From contig JAWOFN010000030.1 in the NCBI GenBank assembly GCA_046497505.1, positions 1 through 40,322 on the forward strand: a DNA stretch of 40,322 bases, read 5' to 3'. Position 1 is the stretch's first letter; the number at the start of each line of letters is the position of its first letter. The notes below the pieces were generated by a model. The model was not told the origin of the DNA. It saw nothing but the letters and a program-made list of their open reading frames with translations, and ran no database searches. This document shows, in pieces, positions 33,469-40,322 of the stretch. A program made the translations under genes and the position numbers. This DNA is from JAWOFN01 sp046497505 [NCBI: bacterium]. Its GTDB lineage: Bacteria > Blakebacterota > Blakebacteria > Blakebacterales.

Positions 33469-33722
33469 CACGCCCCGGCGGATTCGAGGAGAGGAGGGAG
33501 CGGATCGTGGTGGACGCCGGGGAGATGCACGCCCGCTCGGAGGCCCTCTTCGACCCGGACAGCCCCCACTACGCCGACTTCGGGATGACCGCCCTCTCCC
33601 GGGTCACGAACACCTGGACCCTCCGGGTGACCGGGACTCTCCGGTTCCTCCTGGCAGGCTGGGTGGTGGTGTCCCGGTTCCGCCGGGTATGGGATTCAAG
33701 GAACCGGGGCGGCCGGCGGTAA
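33465..33722 (+). CDS. Small protein with one hydrophobic segment, unknown function
   Basis: The 85-residue product starts at a GTG overlapping the stop of the biotin-carrier gene (GTGA) and is therefore probably part of the same operon. It has a hydrophilic N-terminus with DPDSPHYADFGMTALSRV, one hydrophobic segment (LRFLLAGWVVVSRF) that could be a membrane helix or amphipathic anchor, and a basic tail (RNRGGRR). I do not recognise it. Small membrane subunits accompany sodium-pumping biotin decarboxylases, but nothing in this sequence specifically shows that relation. Confidence 0.5.
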   Translation: MTRPGGFEERRERIVVDAGEMHARSEALFDPDSPHYADFGMTALSRVTNTWTLRVTGTLRFLLAGWVVVSRFRRVWDSRNRGGRR

Positions 33723-33733
33723 TCTTCTCATCG

Positions 33734-33757
33734 GCCTCCCGCGCCCCACCGGGAGGC
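33734..33757 (+). terminator. Hairpin between the carboxylase genes and the BNR gene
   Basis: GCCTCCC pairs with GGGAGGC across a 10-base loop, 12 bases after the small-protein stop. It has no T run, but it separates two differently organised units. The BNR gene has its own ribosome site (TAGGAG). Confidence 0.4.
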
Positions 33758-33780
33758 GCCACATCCTACATAGGAGTCCG

Positions 33781-36657
33781 ATGATGCGTCGAGCGAGCCT
33801 TCTTTCCCTGTGCCTGGGTGCCCTGGTCCTGCTGAGTGCCGCCTCCGCCGGAGCCCAGGTCCCACCCTCCGACCTCACAGGCGGCCTGCAGTGGCGGAAC
33901 ATCGGTCCCGCCAACATGTCGGGCCGCATCACCGACATCGAGGCGCTCGATGCCGATTGGCGGCACGTGGTGGTGGCCTCCGCTTCCGGGGGCGTCTGGA
34001 AGTCGGTGAACGGGGGGACGACCTGGGAGCCGATCTTCGACGATTACGGCGCCGCGAGCATCGGAGCCGTGGCCCTCTTCCAGCCCGACCCGGACATCAT
34101 CTGGGTGGGAACCGGCGAGCCGAACAACCGGAACAGTGTAGCTTGGGGGGACGGGGTCTACCGCTCCGACGACGGGGGCCAGACCTTCCGGCACGCGGGG
34201 CTCGAGGAGACCCACCAGATCGCCCGGGTCCTCACCCATCCCACCGACCCGGACATCGCCTGGGTCGCGGCCATCGGACATCTCTGGGGCTACTCGGGGG
34301 ACCGGGGGGTCTTCAAGACCATCGACGGCGGCCGCACCTGGGAGCGGGTGCTCCACGTGGATGAGAAGACGGGGTGCAGCGCCCTGGAGATGGACCCCAC
34401 CGACCCGGACGTGCTGTATGCCGGCATGTACCAGCGGATCCGCCGCCCGTGGCGTTTCGACTCGGGCGGTCCCAACGGGGGGATCTTCAAGTCCACCGAC
34501 GGCGGGCGGACCTGGACGAAGCTGACGCGGGGTCTCCCGACCGGGGACACCGGGAAGATCGGTCTGGCGGTGGCCCGCTCCGCCCCCCGGGTCGTCATGG
34601 CCTTCGTGGAGGCGGAGCAGGCCGAGGAGGAGGGGGACCTCAGCGAACCCCGCTCGGGGATCTATCGATCGGAGGACGCCGGGGCGAACTGGGAATACGT
34701 GAACACCTTCAACAACCGGCCCTTCTACTACAGCCACCTATGGCTCAATCCCGTGGATGAGGAGATCGTCTACGTCCTCACCACCCGGATGTACATCTCT
34801 TATGACGGGGGGCGCACCCTGGAACGCGCCGGAGGCGGCCTCCACAGCGACTATCATGCCCTCTGGGCGGACCCGGCCGAGCGGGACAGGCTCTACGTGG
34901 GTACCGACGGCGGGGTGGGCCTCACCCACGACCACGACCGCAGCTACATCTTCTTCGACACCCTCCCGGTGAGTCAGTTCTACGCGGTGGGCGCCGACAT
35001 GCGCGACCCCTACTACGTCTACGGCGGCCTCCAGGACAACGGCACCTGGGGCGGTCCCTCCAACAGCCGGGACGGCCGGGGCATCCTCACCGACCACTGG
35101 GCGAGCGTGGGGGGCGGGGACGGCTTCCACGTGCAGGTCGATCCAACCGACTGGCGTACCGTCTACCTGGAGAGCCAGAGGGGCTCCATCAGCCGGCTCG
35201 ACGCCCTCACCCGTCGGCGCACCTCCATCCGGCCCAGAGAGCAGAACATCCTGAACTACGACGAGGCGGTGAGCGCGGAGGACATCGAGCGGAACGAGGC
35301 GGCGGGCTGGCGCGGCCCCTTCCGATTCAACTGGTCCTCCCCCATCGTGCTCTCCCCCCACAACCCTCACACCGTCCTCTTCGGGGGCAACCACCTCTTC
35401 CGTTCGGTGGACCGGGGAGAGCACTGGAAGATCATCAGCCCCGACCTCTCCACCCGCGACCCGGTCAAGATGGACCGCGAGTCGGGCGGCCTGACCCGGG
35501 ATGTGACCGGGGCGGAGACGCACTGTACCATCATCAGCATCTCCGAATCCCCCCTGCGGCCCGGTCTCATCTGGGTGGGTACCGACGACGGCAACGTGCA
35601 GCTCACCCGGAACGACGGGGCGGACTGGGACAACGTCCGGCCGAACGTCCCGGATGTGCCGAACGGTATCTGGGTCAGCCGGGTGGAAGCCTCCCGGTTC
35701 GACCCGGGGACGGCCTACGTGACCTTCGACGGGCACCGGAGTGACCATTTCGAGCCGTACATCTTCAAGACCGCCGACTTCGGTGCCTCCTGGACCCGGA
35801 TCACCTCCGGCATCCCTGCCGGTCACAGCGTGTATGTGATCGAAGAGGACCGGCACAACCCGGACCTGCTCTTCGCGGGGACCGAGTTCGGTGCCTTCTT
35901 CACCATCGACGGGGGTGGGCGGTGGGTACCCCTGATGAATGGGCTCCCCACCGTGGCGGTCCACGACCTGCTGATCCACCCCCGCGAGAACGACCTCATC
36001 GCGGGTACCCATGGCCGCGGTATCTGGATCCTCGACGACATCTCAGCCCTGCAGCAGCTCACGGCGGAGGTGAGAGCGCAGGAGGTGGTCCTCTTCCAGC
36101 CGCGCCGGGCCACCGACTGGCGCGGTGTGAGCCGTGGGGGGAGTCGGGGCCACATGTACTACCGCGGCCAGAACCCCCCGGAGGGGACCGCCATCTCCTT
36201 CTGGATCGACTCGGCGCCCGCCGCCCCCGCGGTCCTGAAGATCACCGACGTCACCGGTACCCGGAGCCGTACCGTCCGAATGTCCGCGGAGACCGGTATG
36301 AACACCTTCCGGTGGGACCTGGGCATGGATCCCTCACCGGAGATGGTGCGGCGCTTCGCGGACCGGATCCGGATGCAGGTGGAGCGGGTCCTGGAGGAGG
36401 GGGGGGTCGAACTCTCCAGGTCCGACCGCCGGGAGGTGGAAGAGATGCTGGAGCGGATGGCCCCGGAGAGCGATGCGTCGACGGTCAACCTGCTCGCAGC
36501 CAGGGTCTTCGAGAAGATGGGCATCGGAAGACTCCGGCGGGGACTCAGGGGAGAGCAGGCCGAGGCCGGTCTCTACCGGGTGAGCCTGAGGGTGGGGAAT
36601 CTCACCCGCACCACCACCGTGGAGGTGCGTGAGGACCCGCTGGTGAAGGGCGGCTAA
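33781..36657 (+). CDS. Exported BNR/sortilin-type beta-propeller protein
   Basis: The 958-residue product has a signal peptide ending SAGAQ (about residue 26) and then two tandem propellers built from Asp-box repeats. Examples are GGVWKSVNGGTTWEPI, DGVYRSDDGGQTFRHAG, GVFKTIDGGRTWERV, GIFKSTDGGRTWTKL, GIYRSEDAGANWEYV and FKTADFGASWTRI. This is the WD40/YVTN/BNR-like or VPS10/sortilin-like layout also seen in GH74 xyloglucanases. The C-terminal 200 residues form a beta-sandwich (FRWDLGMDPSP) plus a helical stretch and end in TTTVEVREDP. Many Gemmatimonadota and Bacteroidota encode such proteins; the ligand is unknown and no catalytic pair is evident. Its stop overlaps that of the convergent M14 gene by 4 bases, leaving no terminator. 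Confidence 0.85.
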   Translation: MMRRASLLSLCLGALVLLSAASAGAQVPPSDLTGGLQWRNIGPANMSGRITDIEALDADWRHVVVASASGGVWKSVNGGTTWEPIFDDYGAASIGAVALFQPDPDIIWVGTGEPNNRNSVAWGDGVYRSDDGGQTFRHAGLEETHQIARVLTHPTDPDIAWVAAIGHLWGYSGDRGVFKTIDGGRTWERVLHVDEKTGCSALEMDPTDPDVLYAGMYQRIRRPWRFDSGGPNGGIFKSTDGGRTWTKLTRGLPTGDTGKIGLAVARSAPRVVMAFVEAEQAEEEGDLSEPRSGIYRSEDAGANWEYVNTFNNRPFYYSHLWLNPVDEEIVYVLTTRMYISYDGGRTLERAGGGLHSDYHALWADPAERDRLYVGTDGGVGLTHDHDRSYIFFDTLPVSQFYAVGADMRDPYYVYGGLQDNGTWGGPSNSRDGRGILTDHWASVGGGDGFHVQVDPTDWRTVYLESQRGSISRLDALTRRRTSIRPREQNILNYDEAVSAEDIERNEAAGWRGPFRFNWSSPIVLSPHNPHTVLFGGNHLFRSVDRGEHWKIISPDLSTRDPVKMDRESGGLTRDVTGAETHCTIISISESPLRPGLIWVGTDDGNVQLTRNDGADWDNVRPNVPDVPNGIWVSRVEASRFDPGTAYVTFDGHRSDHFEPYIFKTADFGASWTRITSGIPAGHSVYVIEEDRHNPDLLFAGTEFGAFFTIDGGGRWVPLMNGLPTVAVHDLLIHPRENDLIAGTHGRGIWILDDISALQQLTAEVRAQEVVLFQPRRATDWRGVSRGGSRGHMYYRGQNPPEGTAISFWIDSAPAAPAVLKITDVTGTRSRTVRMSAETGMNTFRWDLGMDPSPEMVRRFADRIRMQVERVLEEGGVELSRSDRREVEEMLERMAPESDASTVNLLAARVFEKMGIGRLRRGLRGEQAEAGLYRVSLRVGNLTRTTTVEVREDPLVKGG

Positions 36658-39600
36658 GGCCTCGGCGGCAGTACCGGGCGCTTCCTGAATACCCTCCGGT
36701 CCACTCTGCCCGCGGATTCCTCCGCTTCCCGTTGCACCCGGGCAGGACCTTCGGCCAGGTAGCGCAGCACCGCCGAGGTGTGGGCCAGACCGGCGGTACA
36801 AACCAGCTGGAGCCATTCCCCCCGGGCGGTCTCGTCCGGGGCCTCGGTGGTGGCGCGGAACCACTGGATGGCCGGGTTGGAGGGACCGGACCCCCGAACC
36901 TCCCGGCCGGTGAGGCTGAGATAGACCAGCATCCCCTCGTGGAAGTGTTCCCTGAATCCCTCGGTGTCCTGCTTTCCGTACTTGCGGTAGCGCTGATAGA
37001 GGCGCTGGTTCATGTTCTCCACTTCCGGCTGCCCCGTCACCGCGGAGGCGATGGAATCCAGCAGGGCGAACTGCGCCTCCTTGATCTCGGGATGGTCCTC
37101 ATCGTCCACCCAGGAGAAGCCCGGGATGAACCATCCCCTGGGGGCCCACCACGACCGCTGCCCCCCGCGCCGGTTCCGTACCCAGGCACTGTAGCCGGCG
37201 AAGTACTGGACCCACTCGTGGGAGGGATACCCGTGGAGGTTGAGGTAGACGTCCGGGAGCCACATCCGCTGGAGGAGGGGACGGACTCGGGATTCGGGGT
37301 ACAGAGGGTCGGCGCTGGAGGAGCCGGCAGTGGGGTCCACCCCCAGGGCCCCCAGGTACCCGGCGTGCAGCATGAAGTCGGGGTTCTCCTCCTGCATGGC
37401 CATGGCCACCGTCACCCCGTCCGGGTTGGTAATGGGATGGATCACCACGTTCACCCTCTCCAGGAGCTTCCCGTATGCCGGGTCGGTGACCAGGAGCTCG
37501 CCGAGCCGAAGGAGGTGGCTGGTGCTGGAGACCTCGTTGGCGTGCTGGCGTCCCGAGAGGAAGAGCACCGGCTTGGTGGCGACGAGCTTGGGGCGTGAGA
37601 CCATGGAAGCCCGGTAGGGCACCGTGAAGTCCGCGGCGAAGATGTCATTGCCCAGGAAGGAGGAACCGGCGTAGTAGGTCCGTACCCCCTCGAAGGCGGA
37701 GAGCCGACGGAGGATCTCCCGGTTCTCTTCCAGGCCGATGGGCTCCTTCCACCCCACGATGCGCTCCCCCTCCCAATCCCGGTCCTCCGGTTCGAGGACC
37801 GGCCGCCGCGTGGTCCGGGGACGATCGGGACGGGGGAGGCCGGCGGTGCGGGCGAAGTCGAGACTGTCCTCCAGGGTGAACCGGAAGAGGAGCGAGGCCA
37901 CCCGGTCGAGGCCGAGTTCCTCCTGGTAGAGCCCCGCCCGGTGGAGTCCCCGGAGCCTCTCCACCATGTCGGAGAGGCGTTCCACGCTGAGGAAGGTCCG
38001 GTCGATGGTCTCCTCCGAACCGCGGAAGCGGTACTCCTCCCATCGGTCCAGGGAGTCGGAGGCGGTCACCTCGAAAAGGAGTGTCCGCAGCCCCTCGTCG
38101 CCGGAACGGATCGACGCGCCCCTGAGGACCGGGTCCTCCAGGCGGAGGGGGCTCAGTTCGTACGACCAGCGCTCCGGTTCCGCCCCCTCGGCGGTGAAGG
38201 TCAGGCGCAGGGAGGGCTCCGCGCGCTCCTTGCCCGTGAAGGTGATCCGCGCCCGGGCCCCTCCCCCCTCCCGGTCGACGTGGATCCAGGGGAGCACCCG
38301 TCCTGGATAGTCGAGGCCTCCCGTCTGGTAGCGGGCACCGATGAGGTCGAAGAGGGTGAGGGTCTCGAAGTAGATGTCTTCGTGCAGGGCCTCGGCGCTG
38401 GAGACAACCTCCTCGTCCACACCCACCCGGAAGTCCGGCTCGCTCAGGGTGAGATCCACCTCGAAGCGGTCGAAGAAGGGGGCGTTGGAGGGGGAGGGGT
38501 CCCCCTCCTGGATGTCCATGACGTACTCCGCGATCCGCAGGTAGGTGTCGGTCTGGAGGATCTCCCAGAATCGTTCCGGGTCGGTGACGACCCGCTCGTC
38601 CAGGAGGATCCGGCCGTCCACCTCGGCCCGGATCCAGCCGGTGGTCACCCGCACCTGCTCGTACTCGGGGAAGAGGTCGAAGAAGGGGCGGACCACGTAT
38701 TCCGGTGTGAAGGACTCCTCCAGCACCATCCCGCCTTCGGCATCGAAGGCCGTGAGCGTGTAGATGGGATCCCCCCTGAGCGTGGGACGGAACGTGATGA
38801 CCGAGTCGGAGATCCCCAGTCCCCTGGCCAGGACCGCGTCCGCCGGGTAGATCTCCTGCAGCCAGCGGGTGTCGGCGGCGATGGTCTGCCACCGGATCTC
38901 GTCCGAGTCCTTCAGGGTGTGATAGCTGATCTCGATCCGCTCGACCGGCAGCGGCTTCAGGCGGGGGAGAAGACGGTCGACCAGCCAGGAATATCCCTGC
39001 TTGTAGGCGCTGAGGACCTCCACCTCGAACCGGTTCGTATCAGCACCCGCCGCGGCCAGCAGGTCCCGGACCTCTCCGGCCAGACGGGACCTGATCTCTG
39101 GCGACTCGCTCAGCCGCATGCGGATGCTCCCGGAACTTCCGGGACCCAGCCGGGGCAGCACCTCCTCATGGAGCCGGCGCCGGGCATCCTCCACCTCCCA
39201 GGGGATCTCCAGGTCCTGCTCGAATATCAGCATCTCGCTGCCGAAGCCGGTGGCATGGAGCTCCACCCGACCCTCCGCACGCGGGAAGCGCTCTGCGAGC
39301 ATCCTGCGCACCAGGGGGCCCAGACCTTCGGGCACCTCCTCCACGGCCAGCTCCACTTCCAGGTCCTCGATCTCCGTGTCCTCCAGCCTGTCGAGCCAGT
39401 CTCCAAGCTTGCTCAGCGCGAGGGCGGCCTGGCCGGCCCCTCCCCGGGCCTGGAAGAAGCGCCGGACCTCATCTTCCACATCCTCCAGCCGGAAAGTCCC
39501 CGGTCCGGGTTCCCACAGGGCGGGGAGGGTGCCGGCGGCCCAGCGGGTGATGGCTTCCAGACCCTCCTCGTCCCCGCCCATCACCACGGCGTCCTTCTCG

Positions 39601-40190
39601 CCGAAGGCCCGGGGCACGTACTCCATCCAACCGCTGCCGGCCTCTTCCTCGGCCAGCAGGACACGGTCCTCCCTGAGCAGGGGGGCAGCGGGTCCGGGGT
39701 CGGTCCCCCACAGGATGGGCAGCCCCCGTTCCGGAACAGGATCCGCCGCACCCACGGGGTAGGCGAGGGGGAGCCGGATCCCGGTGCCTTCCAGGCCGAT
39801 GCGGGAGGCCAGATCCACGACCCCGGATCCGCCCCCCCCGGTGAGAGCCAGGTAGGCGGTGGTGCGGTCGGCCAGGAGGTCACGGTCGGAGTCGGCATAG
39901 ATGCCGCCCACGCGGTAGAGGTCGGCCAGGCTGAAATCGGGACTCCCCGGCGAGGTCTCCCGGCGGGGCAGGTCGGCTGAGGGCGGATCCTCCGGCTCCA
40001 GGAGGTGGACCCGCTCCCCTGCCGGGGAATCGATGCGCAGATCGATGCGATGGAGCCCCCCCGCGAAGATCTTCGCCCGGAGTCGTTCGGCGGAGGCGAG
40101 GGCGGAGTCCCCTCCGGCGGTGCCCCGCGCGAGCAGCGAGGATGAAGCGGCAACGCGAGAGGCCGGCCAGCGGGCCGTGCCAGAACGCCC
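36654..40190 (-). CDS. Very large M14 zinc-carboxypeptidase homologue (5' incomplete)
   Basis: The frame is open from 36654 to the composition break at about 40190, at least 1179 codons. Near the C-terminus, VLFLSGRQHANEVSSTSHLLRL carries the H-x-x-E zinc pair and VYLNLHGYPSHEW the third zinc His. HPITNPDGV and the later EHFHEGMLVYLSL complete an M14 peptidase domain of about 400 residues. The preceding 700 residues are beta-rich with repeated acidic motifs and no recognised domain. From 39912 up to the break the same frame still looks coding (AERLRAKIFAGGLHRIDLRI, VHLLEPEDPP) but contains no ATG or GTG and no signal peptide. A GTG at 39911 exists but lies inside similar sequence. The true start is therefore probably lost at the junction. 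Confidence 0.8.
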   Translation of the reverse strand, partial: GRSGTARWPASRVAASSSLLARGTAGGDSALASAERLRAKIFAGGLHRIDLRIDSPAGERVHLLEPEDPPSADLPRRETSPGSPDFSLADLYRVGGIYADSDRDLLADRTTAYLALTGGGGSGVVDLASRIGLEGTGIRLPLAYPVGAADPVPERGLPILWGTDPGPAAPLLREDRVLLAEEEAGSGWMEYVPRAFGEKDAVVMGGDEEGLEAITRWAAGTLPALWEPGPGTFRLEDVEDEVRRFFQARGGAGQAALALSKLGDWLDRLEDTEIEDLEVELAVEEVPEGLGPLVRRMLAERFPRAEGRVELHATGFGSEMLIFEQDLEIPWEVEDARRRLHEEVLPRLGPGSSGSIRMRLSESPEIRSRLAGEVRDLLAAAGADTNRFEVEVLSAYKQGYSWLVDRLLPRLKPLPVERIEISYHTLKDSDEIRWQTIAADTRWLQEIYPADAVLARGLGISDSVITFRPTLRGDPIYTLTAFDAEGGMVLEESFTPEYVVRPFFDLFPEYEQVRVTTGWIRAEVDGRILLDERVVTDPERFWEILQTDTYLRIAEYVMDIQEGDPSPSNAPFFDRFEVDLTLSEPDFRVGVDEEVVSSAEALHEDIYFETLTLFDLIGARYQTGGLDYPGRVLPWIHVDREGGGARARITFTGKERAEPSLRLTFTAEGAEPERWSYELSPLRLEDPVLRGASIRSGDEGLRTLLFEVTASDSLDRWEEYRFRGSEETIDRTFLSVERLSDMVERLRGLHRAGLYQEELGLDRVASLLFRFTLEDSLDFARTAGLPRPDRPRTTRRPVLEPEDRDWEGERIVGWKEPIGLEENREILRRLSAFEGVRTYYAGSSFLGNDIFAADFTVPYRASMVSRPKLVATKPVLFLSGRQHANEVSSTSHLLRLGELLVTDPAYGKLLERVNVVIHPITNPDGVTVAMAMQEENPDFMLHAGYLGALGVDPTAGSSSADPLYPESRVRPLLQRMWLPDVYLNLHGYPSHEWVQYFAGYSAWVRNRRGGQRSWWAPRGWFIPGFSWVDDEDHPEIKEAQFALLDSIASAVTGQPEVENMNQRLYQRYRKYGKQDTEGFREHFHEGMLVYLSLTGREVRGSGPSNPAIQWFRATTEAPDETARGEWLQLVCTAGLAHTSAVLRYLAEGPARVQREAEESAGRVDRRVFRKRPVLPPRP

Positions 40191-40322
40191 AAAAATCGTG
40201 TTTGTGTTGCAGACACTCCAGCCCTATGGTGGCACGCTATCGGTGGTGATGCTGGCTAACAGCTGGATAATGCAGGGGGTAGACGTCAAGGTGGTAGTGC
40301 TCAGTGGGAAAGGCTATCAGCC
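40177..40322 (+). CDS. Glycosyltransferase family 4-type protein, N-terminal end (3' partial)
   Basis: The frame KIVFVLQTLQPYGGTLSVV, followed by an A-N-x-W segment and VDVKVVVLSGKGYQP, is the first Rossmann strand, the glycine loop and the second strand of GT-B (GT4-type) glycosyltransferases. The product would transfer a sugar from a nucleotide donor in cell-surface polysaccharide or glycolipid synthesis. GTG at 40177 is the likeliest start but has no ribosome site. The gene may instead be cut at its 5' end by the junction with the M14 gene. Its G+C content, about 53% counted over 40191-40322, is well below the rest of the window. Confidence 0.75.
   Translation, partial: MPERPKIVFVLQTLQPYGGTLSVVMLANSWIMQGVDVKVVVLSGKGYQ

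Noticed and set aside
1-40322. CRISPR array, toxin-antitoxin pair, phage genes or restriction system
   Set aside because: Looked for and not seen; no regularly spaced repeats and no matching gene families.

Overview
The window is about 40 kb of GC-rich bacterial DNA (roughly two thirds G+C) with dense gene packing, many GTG starts and 4-base start/stop overlaps. Lipoprotein and Tat-like signals, several large exported peptidases, a long BNR-repeat exoprotein, glycosidases of families 20, 47 and 109, and glucosylglycerate-type glycosyltransferase remnants together suggest a chromosomal segment of a Gemmatimonadota-like, probably marine or host-associated, heterotroph. This placement rests on gene content only; no rRNA, tRNA, CRISPR array or phage block was seen.

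Left part (1-8.1 kb): the 3' end of a GH47 alpha-mannosidase gene, an ApbE-like lipoprotein that lacks its catalytic middle, a GH20 hexosaminidase with chitobiase-C and PA14 modules, a perfect 16-bp terminator shared with a convergent cold-shock gene, a YIP1 membrane protein, a stretch of broken genes (the start of a 6-phosphogluconate dehydrogenase joined to half a glycosidase), a GH15-like glycosidase, a YjbQ protein and a CDP-alcohol phosphatidyltransferase. An insertion sequence of about 1.4 kb with doubled terminal motifs follows at 8.14-9.56 kb.

Middle (9.6-24.5 kb): a family-2-like glycosyltransferase and a truncated glucosyl-3-phosphoglycerate-synthase-like gene carrying an amber codon, an SDR oxidoreductase, a second and enlarged YjbQ-like protein, and nicotinate phosphoribosyltransferase. 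Then comes a tightly coupled four-gene operon: sodium/solute symporter, sugar nucleotidyltransferase, galactokinase-like GHMP kinase and GH109-like oxidoreductase/glycosidase. It reads as release, import, phosphorylation and nucleotide activation of one (amino)sugar and is the most coherent candidate system here. A small charged protein with its own promoter, a ZIP metal transporter, a beta-propeller fragment, a nitroreductase, a cysteine-desulfurase-like PLP enzyme and a tautomerase follow.

Right part (24.5-40.3 kb): a lipoprotein penicillin-acylase homologue, a dipeptidyl-peptidase-IV-like S9 peptidase, a lipase-like hydrolase coupled to a glycerophosphodiesterase, an acyl-CoA carboxylase beta subunit with a biotin carrier protein, a 958-residue BNR/sortilin-like exoprotein, and a very large M14 zinc-carboxypeptidase homologue. 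The last gene has no usable start and runs into an abrupt composition change near 40.18 kb, where a glycosyltransferase gene of about 53% G+C begins head to head with it.

A recurring oddity is the number of genes that are missing pieces (ApbE, Gnd/glycosidase, GpgS-like, propeller, M14). These look like deletion or join scars; real decay and assembly error cannot be told apart from this sequence alone.
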